Assembly: GCA_934678955.1 (NCBI GenBank)
Contig: CAKUSI010000033.1
Location: 1 to 20,060, forward strand
Direction: 5' to 3'
Source of the DNA: an uncultured Austwickia sp.
GTDB lineage: Bacteria; Actinomycetota; Actinomycetes; Actinomycetales; Dermatophilaceae
Length of the DNA: 20,060 nucleotides
Positions 1 to 5,906 of this stretch are shown one piece after another (positions within the stretch are counted from its first letter, which is position 1; every line of letters starts with the position of its first letter). The notes beneath the pieces were generated by a model. That model ran no database searches, was not told where the DNA came from, and worked only from the letters and a program-made list of their open reading frames with translations. A program made the position numbers and the translations under genes.

Positions 1-2
1 TG

Positions 3-1232
3 TTCAGCGGCCTGCCGCTGGACAAGGTCTCCACGTCGATGACCATCAACGCCCCCGCCTCGACGCTGCTGCTCCTCTACCAGCTGGTCGCCGCGGAGCA
101 GGGCGTCGCCGCGAACCAGCTCACCGGCACGGTGCAGAACGACGTGCTCAAGGAGTACATCGCCCGCGGCACCTACATCTACCCGCCGAAGCAGTCGCTG
201 CGGCTGATCAGCGACATCTTCGCGTACTGCTCGGCCGAGATCCCGCGCTGGAACACGATCTCCATATCCGGCTATCACATGGCCGAGGCCGGCGCGACGC
301 CCGCGCAGGAGATCGCCTTCACCCTCGCCAACGGCAAGGAGTACGTGCGCGCCGCGCAGGCCGCCGGCCTCGAGGTCGACACCTTCGCACCCCGGTTGTC
401 CTTCTTCTTCGTGGCCCGCACCACCCTCCTGGAGGAGATCGCGAAGTTCCGCGCCGCGCGCCGGATCTGGGCGCGGATCATGAAGGAGGAGTTCAAAGCG
501 GAGAACCCGAAGTCGCAGATGCTGCGGTTCCACACCCAGACCGCGGGCGTGCAGCTGACCGCGCAGCAGCCGGAGGTCAACCTGATCCGCGTCTCGCTCC
601 AGGCGCTCGGCGCGGTCCTCGGGGGCACGCAGTCCCTGCACACCAACAGCTTCGACGAGGCGATCGCGCTGCCCACCGAGAAGGCGGCCCGCCTCGCGCT
701 GCGCACCCAGCAGGTCATCGCGTTCGAGACCGACGTCTGCAAGACCGTCGACCCGTTCGCCGGCTCGTACGTCATCGAGTCGCTCACCGACGAGCTCGAG
801 GGCAAGATCTGGGGGCTCATCTCGGCCGTCGAGGACCAGGGCGGCGCGGTCGCCGCCATCGAGCAGGGCTTCCAGAAGGCCGAGATCGAGCGGAGCGCGT
901 ACACCACCCAGCTGCAGACCGACTCCGGCGAGCGGGTCGTGGTCGGCCTCAACAAGTACGCCCTCGACGAGGAGGAGGCGTACGAGCCTTTGCGGGTCGA
1001 CCCGGCGATCGAGGCCGAGCAGTGCCAGCGTCTGGAGACCCTCCGCAAGGAGCGCGACAACGGCGCGGTGTCCGAGGCCCTCTCTCGGCTCAAGAAGTCC
1101 GCGGAGCAGCCCGGCGGGGAGAACCTGCTGGTGCCCATGAAGGACGCCCTCGCCGCCCGGGCGACCGGTGGCGAGGTCTCCAACGCGCTGCGCGACGTGT
1201 GGGGCATGTACATCCCACGGGACGCCTTCTGA
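3..1232 (+). CDS. Acyl-CoA mutase large (catalytic) subunit, methylmalonyl-CoA mutase-like; 5' end outside window
   Basis: Adenosylcobalamin-dependent isomerase that would interconvert methylmalonyl-CoA and succinyl-CoA in the cytoplasm. The reading frame is open from base 3 ([16 protein letters not shown]), so 409 residues are visible and the N-terminus is missing. Numbering from the Met at base 39, the family block [12 protein letters not shown] carries His80. It lies exactly 37 residues after Arg43, the same spacing as His244 and Arg207 of Propionibacterium MutB. From memory, isobutyryl-CoA mutases have Gln at the Arg207 position, so the Arg favours a carboxylated substrate such as methylmalonyl-CoA; ethylmalonyl-CoA remains possible. 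The protein ends at [12 protein letters not shown] with no C-terminal B12-binding domain (no DxHxxG). It is therefore the split type and needs a separate B12-binding subunit, not encoded here. The family is certain, the substrate less so. Confidence 0.93.
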   Translation, partial: FSGLPLDKVSTSMTINAPASTLLLLYQLVAAEQGVAANQLTGTVQNDVLKEYIARGTYIYPPKQSLRLISDIFAYCSAEIPRWNTISISGYHMAEAGATPAQEIAFTLANGKEYVRAAQAAGLEVDTFAPRLSFFFVARTTLLEEIAKFRAARRIWARIMKEEFKAENPKSQMLRFHTQTAGVQLTAQQPEVNLIRVSLQALGAVLGGTQSLHTNSFDEAIALPTEKAARLALRTQQVIAFETDVCKTVDPFAGSYVIESLTDELEGKIWGLISAVEDQGGAVAAIEQGFQKAEIERSAYTTQLQTDSGERVVVGLNKYALDEEEAYEPLRVDPAIEAEQCQRLETLRKERDNGAVSEALSRLKKSAEQPGGENLLVPMKDALAARATGGEVSNALRDVWGMYIPRDAF

Positions 1233-1252
1233 CGTTCCCATCACTCGCTGAC

Positions 1253-1278
1253 GGGGCCCGCCGGATCCGGCGGGCCCC
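1253..1278. terminator. 26-bp perfect GC palindrome after the mutase gene, likely terminator
   Basis: A perfect self-complementary GGGGCCCGCCGG / CCGGCGGGCCCC arrangement around a central AT lies 20 bases after the mutase stop codon. It is followed by CCGTCGCC with no U tract, as is common for terminators in high-GC actinobacteria. With no spare loop bases the innermost pairs would open to form the hairpin loop. It separates the mutase from cytidine deaminase. Confidence 0.6.
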
Positions 1279-1317
1279 CGTCGCCTGCGCCCGACCCGCC
1301 GCTTCCTCTCCCGTCCT

Positions 1318-1782
1318 ATGAACGGCCCTGACGACGGCAACATCGACTGGCGGGCGTTGGAGGCGGCGTCGGTCGACGCGATGCGCGCGGCATACGCCCC
1401 GTACTCACGCTTTCCCGTGGGTGCCGCCGCCCTCGTGGACGGACCGGAGGGTCGGCGCATCGTCTCCGGCTGCAATGTCGAGAACGCGTCCTACGGACTG
1501 ACGCTGTGTGCCGAGTGCGGGCTTGTCAGCGAGCTGGTTCGGACGGGCGGCGGCCGGCTGGTCGGGGTGTGCGTGGTCGACGGGCACGGGGAGACGCTGA
1601 TGCCGTGCGGTCGCTGCCGGCAACTGCTGAATGAGTTCGGCGGAGCCGATTGCCGCATCCGCACACCACTCGGCGTGCGGACGCTCGCGGACATCCTGCC
1701 GCAGCCCTTCGGCCCGGACGACCTCGCCGAATCACCCAGGGACGGTATGGACGGCGGTGACGCGCTCCGTCCGCGGGAGTAG
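1318..1782 (+). CDS. cdd: Cytidine deaminase
   Basis: Hydrolytic deamination of cytidine and deoxycytidine to uridine and deoxyuridine in the cytoplasm, the first step of pyrimidine salvage. The 154-residue length fits the small tetrameric class. Visible motifs are the substrate loop CNVENASYG (52-60), Cys64-Ala-Glu66 with the proton-shuttling Glu, and PCGRC with Cys97 and Cys100. The zinc is thus held by three Cys, as in the Bacillus-type enzyme. The last ~25 residues (ESPRDGMDGGDALRPRE) are a polar tail beyond the usual end. ATG 1318 is the first in-frame start next to the conserved N-terminus. No clear ribosome binding site precedes it, so a leaderless mRNA is possible. In many actinobacteria cdd is followed directly by deoA; here the peptide locus and an M20 gene lie between them (deoA begins at 7277). 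Confidence 0.95.
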   Translation: MNGPDDGNIDWRALEAASVDAMRAAYAPYSRFPVGAAALVDGPEGRRIVSGCNVENASYGLTLCAECGLVSELVRTGGGRLVGVCVVDGHGETLMPCGRCRQLLNEFGGADCRIRTPLGVRTLADILPQPFGPDDLAESPRDGMDGGDALRPRE

Positions 1783-1792
1783 ACGACTACCC

Positions 1793-1894
1793 GTATGAGG
1801 CTGACGCGCTCGGCGCTCTTCCTTTCGACACTCGAAGTGTCCTCGCGGCACCCGCCGCGGCTCGGCACACGTCATCTCGAAAGGACGTCACACC
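1793..1894 (+). promoter_or_regulatory. 5' regulatory region of peptide gene 1 (copy 1 of a duplicated upstream element)
   Basis: This stretch aligns over its whole length with 2142-2244 (about 80% identity by hand, one 1-nt gap). It holds TCCTTTCGA (1820-1828), the exact reverse complement of TCGAAAGGA (1877-1885), which contains the Shine-Dalgarno AAAGGA. It also holds a tight inverted repeat GACACT-cga-AGTGTC (1827-1841) that shares two bases with the left arm of the long stem. The RNA could therefore hide or expose the ribosome binding site, or the short repeat could be a DNA operator. Promoter hexamers could not be assigned. Folding and function are inferences. Confidence 0.55.
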
Positions 1895-2074
1895 ATGAAC
1901 ACGAGTCTCCACTCGCTTGAATCCTTGACCGAGGTCTGCGACCACGACCTCGCCGGACTCGCCGGCGGCGCGCCCAAGTGTGACCCGGGGGGCGTCGTGG
2001 CATACGTCTCGGTGACCGTCAACGGCACCACGGTGATGGTCCCGGTCTGCGTGTACGTCAAGGCGGCCAAGTAG
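1895..2074 (+). CDS. Double-glycine leader precursor peptide 1 (putative bacteriocin-like peptide)
   Basis: 59-residue peptide starting at ATG 1895, with AAAGGA at 1880-1885. Residues 1-25 form a leader ending DHDLAGLAGG, the classic double-glycine site for a C39 peptidase; such a peptidase transporter is encoded at 2547. The predicted 34-residue core begins APKCDPGG. It has alternating beta-type residues around a central Asn-Gly turn (AYVSVTV-NG-TTVMVPV), net positive charge, and two Cys (29 and 52) that could form a disulfide across a hairpin. A further Cys15 lies in the leader. Its leader has the same length as that of the gene at 2245 and 14 of 25 identical residues, while the cores are unrelated. 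I do not recognise the core family. A secreted antimicrobial or signalling peptide is inferred from leader and context only. Confidence 0.75.
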   Translation: MNTSLHSLESLTEVCDHDLAGLAGGAPKCDPGGVVAYVSVTVNGTTVMVPVCVYVKAAK

Positions 2075-2141
2075 GCGCGAGGTCCACCCGGCGGTGGCCG
2101 TCGCATCTGATCGCGTCGGCCGCCGGCGGTCCGGACTGCGT

Positions 2142-2244
2142 GTATCAGGCGGACGCCGTGCGCGGTCTCCCTTTCGACACTTCACGTGTCCTCACGGCAC
2201 TCGCCGCGAGTCGGGCACACGTCGTCTCGAAAGGACGCCATTTC
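2142..2244 (+). promoter_or_regulatory. 5' regulatory region of peptide gene 2 (copy 2 of the duplicated upstream element)
   Basis: Second copy of the element at 1793-1894. CCTTTCGA (2170-2177) is again complementary to TCGAAAGG (2227-2234), which overlaps the Shine-Dalgarno sequence. The short inverted repeat persists as GACAC-ttcac-GTGTC (2176-2190) although its loop bases differ. Conservation of both pairings between diverged copies suggests that the structure, not just the sequence, is kept. Confidence 0.55.
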
Positions 2245-2370
2245 ATGAACACCACAGTCAGCTCGCCTGCTTCGTTCATCGAGGTCTCGGACAACGAGCT
2301 CGCCGGGCTCTCCGGCGGTCGTTCGGGGATCGAGGTCACCGTCAAGGTCGAGGTCACCATCAAGTTCTGA
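2245..2370 (+). CDS. Double-glycine leader precursor peptide 2 (putative bacteriocin-like peptide)
   Basis: 41-residue peptide. The frame is open further upstream (ATG 2140), but ATG 2245 is chosen because AAAGGA sits at 2230-2235 and because the leader then matches that of peptide 1 residue for residue in length. The leader ends EVSDNELAGLSGG (Gly24-Gly25). The predicted mature core is only 16 residues, RSGIEVTVKVEVTIKF. It strictly alternates beta-branched or hydrophobic residues with charged or polar ones, which would give an amphipathic beta strand of net charge +1. It has no Cys, and Ser/Thr dehydration is unlikely because no lanthipeptide enzyme is nearby. It probably forms a pair with peptide 1, inferred from their tandem arrangement and shared leader. 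The family is not recognised. Confidence 0.72.
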   Translation: MNTTVSSPASFIEVSDNELAGLSGGRSGIEVTVKVEVTIKF

Positions 2371-2442
2371 CGCTCCGCCGTGCGCGCGCGGGCCCCCGGA
2401 GTCGGGACCGCCGAGGCGGGCTTGGGGGACGGAGCGGATGTG

Positions 2443-2479
2443 CGCCTTCGCCGGGACGGCACCGCCCCCGGCGAAGGCG
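2443..2479 (+). terminator. Strong hairpin between peptide genes and transporter (terminator/attenuator)
   Basis: Perfect 13-bp arms CGCCTTCGCCGGG (2443-2455) and CCCGGCGAAGGCG (2467-2479) enclose an 11-nt loop, 73 bases after the peptide 2 stop and 67 before the transporter start. There is no U tract. In bacteriocin operons such a stem commonly limits read-through so that precursors are made in excess over the exporter; that role is inferred here. Confidence 0.6.
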
Positions 2480-2546
2480 ACCCGCGCGCCGCCGAGCGAT
2501 GACGTCCGCTGCAGTTGTTTCATCCTCACCCACCAAGGAAAGACCG

Positions 2547-4682
2547 ATGACGCGCGTACGCATGATCCACCAGACCGCCGCCACCGACTGTGCCCCGGCC
2601 GCCCTGGCGATGATCGCCGACCACCACCGTCGGGGCGTCGACGTAGGCGAGCTTCGCGAACGTCTGGACCCGGGCCGCGACGGGGTATCGGCGCTCGCGC
2701 TTCGGGACACGGCACGCGAGCTGGGGCTCGTGACCCGCGCGGTTCGCCTCGATGCGGAGGATCTCGCGCACGGTCGCGTCGAGGTGCCGCTGCCGTTGGT
2801 CGCCCACTGGGAGGACCGCCATTATGTGGTCGTCGACCGGATCGCCCGAGGCCGGGTCCGCCTCGCGGATCCGGCGGTGGGCCGTCGCCACCTGCGGGTG
2901 GCCGAGTTCGCGGAGGGGGCCACCGGGCTCTTCCTGCTGTTCGAGCGGCCCGACGGCGCTGCCCCGATGACGACGACCGACGGACCGCACCCCGCGCGGA
3001 TCCTGTTGGCGCCGCTGCTGCGACGGCACCGCGGCGCGCTGGCCCTGGCGCTGGCGCTGACCGCCACGATGACGCTGCTCGGTTTTGCGGTGCCGCTGGC
3101 GACCGCGGCGATCACCGACGCGCTCGGTGTCGGTGCGTTCCATCCGGAGACGTGGGCGGTCGCGGCCGTCGTCGTCGCGGCAGTGATGGCGCTCCTCGCG
3201 GCGGCCCGGGCGTTCCTGGCCGCCTCCCTGCAGCGGGACATGTCGCAAGGTCTCAGCGAGGAGGTGGCCGGGGCGCTGCTGACCCGCAGCTACCGTTACT
3301 TCGAGCGCCGTACCCTCGGAGACCTGTTCATGCGCGTCGGTTCGGCCCGGACCATCCACGACCTGCTCGGCGTGGTGCTCATCGGTTCGGTGCTCGACGG
3401 GCTGCTCACGCTCGGATACCTGGGCGCGCTCGCAGTCTGGGCGCCCCCGCTCGCGGCCCTCACGGCCGCTGTGCTCGTCGCGACGCTGACGCTGACCGCG
3501 CTTCTCGCACACAGGACGGCCACGCTGCACCGCGAGGAGCTGCTGCTTGCCGCAGAGGCCGACTCGCTGATGGTCGACGCGATCACCGGGATCGCCGCGC
3601 TGCGAGTCGGCGTCGCCGAGCACGTGATGTTGCAGCGGTGGTCGGCCAAGGTGCGCCGACGCCTGGCGGCGGGCGCGCGGCGAGCCCGTGCCGCCGGCCT
3701 GGGGGAGACGGTCCAGGCGACGGTCAGGGTGTTCGGTCCCATCGCGTTCCTCGTCGTCGCCGCGCACGGCGCGGGCACCCCCGGGATGGCCATCGGCCTG
3801 GCCGCGCTCGCGGGCGCGGTGCTGGTCCCGCTCGCCGGCCTCTCGCACAGCATCGTGCTCGCGGCGGAGATCCGGCCCCTCCTGGAGCGCATCGCCGACG
3901 TCGACGCGGCGCCGACAGAACCCAAGGGTCTGTCGCCTATCGGGGCCCTCAAGGGTGAGATCGAGCTCGATGACCTGTCGTTCCGATACGACGCTCGCTC
4001 CCCGGCCGTCCTGGACGGCGTGTCGACCCGCTGGGCCGCAGGCTGGAAGGTAGGCGTCGTCGGTGCCACGGGCTGCGGCAAGAGCACGCTCGTCGCCCTG
4101 CTGACGGGCCTGCACGCCCCGTCAGGTGGGTCGGTTCGCTTCGACGGCCACGACATCGCCGGCATCGACCTCACCTCCCTTCGTCGCCAGCTCGGGGTCG
4201 TCCACCAGGACACCTGGCTCGGCGTGGGCACCATCAGAGAGGCGGTCACCTTCGGCCGGGACGACATCGGCGACGAGGCCGTCTATCGCGCGCTCGCGAA
4301 GGCGCAGCTGCTCGACGACGTCCTTTCGATGCCGCAAGGGTTGGACACTCGCCTCGCCGAAGGCGCCCGGGGGATCTCGACCGGGCAGCGTCAACGAGTG
4401 GCGCTGGCGAGGGCCCTCGTGGGCGACCCGCGCGTACTCGTCCTCGACGAGGCGACCAGCGCCCTCGACGTGGCGACCGAAGCCGCCGTCGAGGAGAGTC
4501 TGCGGGGCCTCGACATCACCCGCGTCGTGATCGCGCACCGCTTGTCCACGGTGGCCGACGCGGACTGGATTCTCGTCCTCGACCGGGGACGAGTGGTCGA
4601 GCAGGGCCCACCCGCGCTCCTGCTCGACACCGGCGGGGATTACGCCCGCCTTGCGGAGGCGGCCGTCCCGGCCGTCGCCTGA
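2547..4682 (+). CDS. Peptidase-containing ABC transporter (C39 peptidase - membrane domain - ATPase), double-glycine peptide processing and export
   Basis: Inner-membrane exporter that cuts precursor leaders after Gly-Gly and pumps out the core. In the 711-residue protein the C39 peptidase spans about 1-135 with Gln9, catalytic Cys15 (TDCAPAAL), His92 (RHYVVV) and Asp108 (LADP). The membrane domain covers about 155-445. The ATPase has Walker A GATGCGKST (506-514), Q-loop Gln554, Walker B VLVLDEATSALD (630-641) and His664. The signature reads ISTGQ (610-614) instead of LSGGQ. ATG 2547 has AAGGAAAG at 2535-2542 and puts the Cys motif at the usual position. An upstream in-frame ATG at 2499 lacks a good ribosome binding site. 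The natural substrates are the small GG peptides at 1895, 2245 and probably 4724. No separate HlyD-like accessory protein is present, consistent with a monoderm host. Confidence 0.95.
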   Translation: MTRVRMIHQTAATDCAPAALAMIADHHRRGVDVGELRERLDPGRDGVSALALRDTARELGLVTRAVRLDAEDLAHGRVEVPLPLVAHWEDRHYVVVDRIARGRVRLADPAVGRRHLRVAEFAEGATGLFLLFERPDGAAPMTTTDGPHPARILLAPLLRRHRGALALALALTATMTLLGFAVPLATAAITDALGVGAFHPETWAVAAVVVAAVMALLAAARAFLAASLQRDMSQGLSEEVAGALLTRSYRYFERRTLGDLFMRVGSARTIHDLLGVVLIGSVLDGLLTLGYLGALAVWAPPLAALTAAVLVATLTLTALLAHRTATLHREELLLAAEADSLMVDAITGIAALRVGVAEHVMLQRWSAKVRRRLAAGARRARAAGLGETVQATVRVFGPIAFLVVAAHGAGTPGMAIGLAALAGAVLVPLAGLSHSIVLAAEIRPLLERIADVDAAPTEPKGLSPIGALKGEIELDDLSFRYDARSPAVLDGVSTRWAAGWKVGVVGATGCGKSTLVALLTGLHAPSGGSVRFDGHDIAGIDLTSLRRQLGVVHQDTWLGVGTIREAVTFGRDDIGDEAVYRALAKAQLLDDVLSMPQGLDTRLAEGARGISTGQRQRVALARALVGDPRVLVLDEATSALDVATEAAVEESLRGLDITRVVIAHRLSTVADADWILVLDRGRVVEQGPPALLLDTGGDYARLAEAAVPAVA

Positions 4683-4723
4683 CACTCCGATCCACCTGCA
4701 AAGCTCTCACTAAGGAGACCCTC

Positions 4724-4873
4724 ATGCCCGACATCACGATCATCCCCGCCGACCGCGAGGAGACGCCGCAGACACTGGCCCAACTCGCCGGGGGTGTGTC
4801 CTTCGACATCGGCCGAGGCGGCCTGGCCGGGTTCTTCCCCTATCCGCAGCAGTCGGGGATCCTCGCCCGATGA
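4724..4873 (+). CDS. Small peptide with double-glycine motif, putative third precursor
   Basis: 49-residue ORF with a strong Shine-Dalgarno AAGGAG (4712-4717) six bases before ATG 4724, 41 bases after the transporter stop. Residues 1-24 (ending TPQTLAQLAGG) resemble a double-glycine leader but are unlike those of peptides 1 and 2. The remaining 25 residues contain RGGLAGFFPYPQQSGILAR: glycine-rich and aromatic, net positive, no Cys. A second GG at 32-33 makes the cleavage site uncertain. Its stop overlaps the start of the Cys-rich gene (ATGA), implying coupled translation. It could be a third exported peptide, or a substrate acted on by the Cys-rich protein. Coding status rests on the ribosome binding site, the GG motif and the overlap. 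Confidence 0.65.
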   Translation: MPDITIIPADREETPQTLAQLAGGVSFDIGRGGLAGFFPYPQQSGILAR

Positions 4874-5250
4874 GCACGTGTCCGTCCTACGACCCGGCCC
4901 AGCCCGACGCGCGAGCGATCGGGCTGGGCGGGGTGGATGCCGACCGGCGCCGACTCAACCTCGTGGTCGTCGGCGGCGCCGGGCAGATGACCCAACGCGC
5001 CTGCGGCCCGTGCCAGGAGACGGGGTGCGTGAACTGGCAGCGGTCACGCTGCCGCGTGGGGGATCGGCTCGTGGAGGCCGGGCGCACGGCGATCTCCCCG
5101 GAGGCTCGCTGGCAGGTGGAGGAGTGCGAGATCCGGCCTGACTGCCGATGGTTCGCGCAGTCAGGGGCGGCGGCGTGCGACGTATGCGCCTACGTGATCG
5201 AGGCGCGCTTCTATGGCGAGGCCAAGGCGGCGGCAGCCCCTGTCGGGTGA
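4870..5250 (+). CDS. Cysteine-rich protein of unknown function, probably metal-binding
   Basis: 126-residue protein starting in the ATGA overlap with the preceding peptide gene. Eight Cys fall in two groups of four: C45-x2-C48-x4-C53-x7-C61 and C86-x5-C92-x10-C103-x2-C106, a layout suited to two zinc sites or two iron-sulfur clusters. A ninth, Cys4, stands alone. The second group lies in the segment CEIRPDCRWFAQSGAAACDVC-like region around 86-106. There is no signal peptide and no membrane segment. I do not recognise the family. Coupling to a GG-type peptide and position at the end of the export locus suggest a maturation, immunity or redox role; none is shown by the sequence. Confidence 0.72.
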   Translation: MSTCPSYDPAQPDARAIGLGGVDADRRRLNLVVVGGAGQMTQRACGPCQETGCVNWQRSRCRVGDRLVEAGRTAISPEARWQVEECEIRPDCRWFAQSGAAACDVCAYVIEARFYGEAKAAAAPVG

Positions 5251-5282
5251 CCCCTCCCGCCCGATCTGGGGGATCTTCGGGC

Positions 5283-5762
5283 TCAGGTGGCGCCGAAGGA
5301 GCGCGCCTGCTCGCGCCAGCGCGCGAGCACGTCCGCCAGTTCGTCACGGAGTGTCTCCGGGGTGGCCGTCCGCAGCGTACGGGCCGTAGCTTCGGCGAAC
5401 TGGCGCGCGGCCGCCGGCGGCAACGCCTGCGCCCACTCGCAGCGCGCGAGGAGGAGGTCGGGGAGCGCAGCGGGGGTGGCCCGCACCGCGTGCAGCGCTA
5501 GATCGGCGATGACCAGCCCCGCGGCGGCGGACTGTGGATGCGGCGCACGGGGGGACGGGGTCTCCGACCCGACCGACGTGTCGGTCAGGTCGGAGGCCGT
5601 CTCTTGGCTGGGAGGCGTCTGGGCGGCGACCGGTGGGGTCGCGACTGTCGGGGCGGCGACCGGCTGGGTCGCGACCGTCTCGGAGTGGGGCGAGGCCAGC
5701 TGCCCCCCGCGGTCCCGCCGAGCGGGGCGGGCGAGGTGCTTCGTGGGCTTGGGGCGGGTCAC
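5283..5762 (-). CDS. Hypothetical protein with Pro/Ala/Thr-rich N-terminal half
   Basis: 159 residues from a GTG start at 5762. The first ~75 residues are basic and then low-complexity, including a decapeptide repeated once (VATQPVAAPT / VATPPVAAQT). Residues about 80-159 look like a compact helical domain (LVIADLALHAVRATPAALPDLLLARCEWAQAL...ELADVLARWREQARSFGAT). No membrane segment or known motif was found. It converges with the Cys-rich gene, whose stop is 32 bases away, and lies downstream of the M20 deacylase on the same strand, 141 bases after it. Not recognised. The helical C-terminus and codon bias support coding, but the start is uncertain because the N-terminal part is repetitive. 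Confidence 0.6.
   Translation of the reverse strand: MTRPKPTKHLARPARRDRGGQLASPHSETVATQPVAAPTVATPPVAAQTPPSQETASDLTDTSVGSETPSPRAPHPQSAAAGLVIADLALHAVRATPAALPDLLLARCEWAQALPPAAARQFAEATARTLRTATPETLRDELADVLARWREQARSFGAT
5621..5680. repeat. Two tandem 30-bp units inside the hypothetical gene
   Basis: GGGCGGCGACCGG occurs at 5621 and again at 5651 with matching flanks, a period of exactly 30 bases (10 codons). The units differ at a few bases. They encode the V-A-T-x-P-V-A-A repeat in the low-complexity linker, consistent with slippage or unequal crossover that kept the frame. Confidence 0.7.
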
Positions 5763-5851
5763 GCCTTCAGTCTTCCAGTCCGGCGCCGCCCGCCAACCGC
5801 GGCGTCGTGTGACTCGTGACGACTCGGCGAACGGTCGGGCGCGGGGCCGGA

Positions 5852-5906
5852 GAGCGGTCAGACGTGTAGGCCGCGAGCGGTCAGACCTGTCTGCCGCGAG
5901 CGGTCA
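5852..5906. repeat. 23-bp tandem repeat (2.4 copies) running into the M20 gene stop codon
   Basis: GAGCGGTCAGAC begins at 5852 and 5875, and the first 9 bases recur at 5898. Each unit is 23 bases. The units differ in the middle (GTGTAGGCCGC versus CTGTCTGCCGC). The partial third copy contains the TCA (5904-5906) that is the TGA stop of the minus-strand M20 gene. The rest of 5763-5903 holds no other feature I can support. Confidence 0.7.

Noticed and set aside
1824..1836. TTCGA-cac-TCGAA as a possible SOS (LexA) box upstream of peptide 1
   Set aside because: Actinobacterial LexA boxes read CGAAC...GTTCG; the half-site orientation here is reversed and copy 2 does not keep it.
1895..2370. Lanthipeptide or thiopeptide precursor interpretation of peptides 1 and 2
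   Set aside because: No dehydratase, cyclase, YcaO or radical SAM gene in the locus, and core 2 has no Cys.
2094..2546. N-terminal extension of the exporter from 2094 (would give 862 residues)
   Set aside because: It would run through both peptide gene 2 and the hairpin, is Arg-rich, and the C39 domain begins normally right after ATG 2547, which has a good ribosome binding site.
2438..3958. 506-residue plus-strand frame with an ATG at 2438 near GGAG
   Set aside because: It is Arg/Gly/Pro-rich shadow translation of the ABC exporter in another frame, with no domain, and it crosses the hairpin at 2443-2479.
2526..4115. 529-residue minus-strand frame opposite the exporter
   Set aside because: Antisense frame with very high Arg/Gln/His content and no motif; typical GC-rich shadow.
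5250..5283. Terminator between the convergent Cys-rich and hypothetical genes
   Set aside because: Only a short interrupted CCCG/CGGG with GATC pairing is seen; too weak to list.
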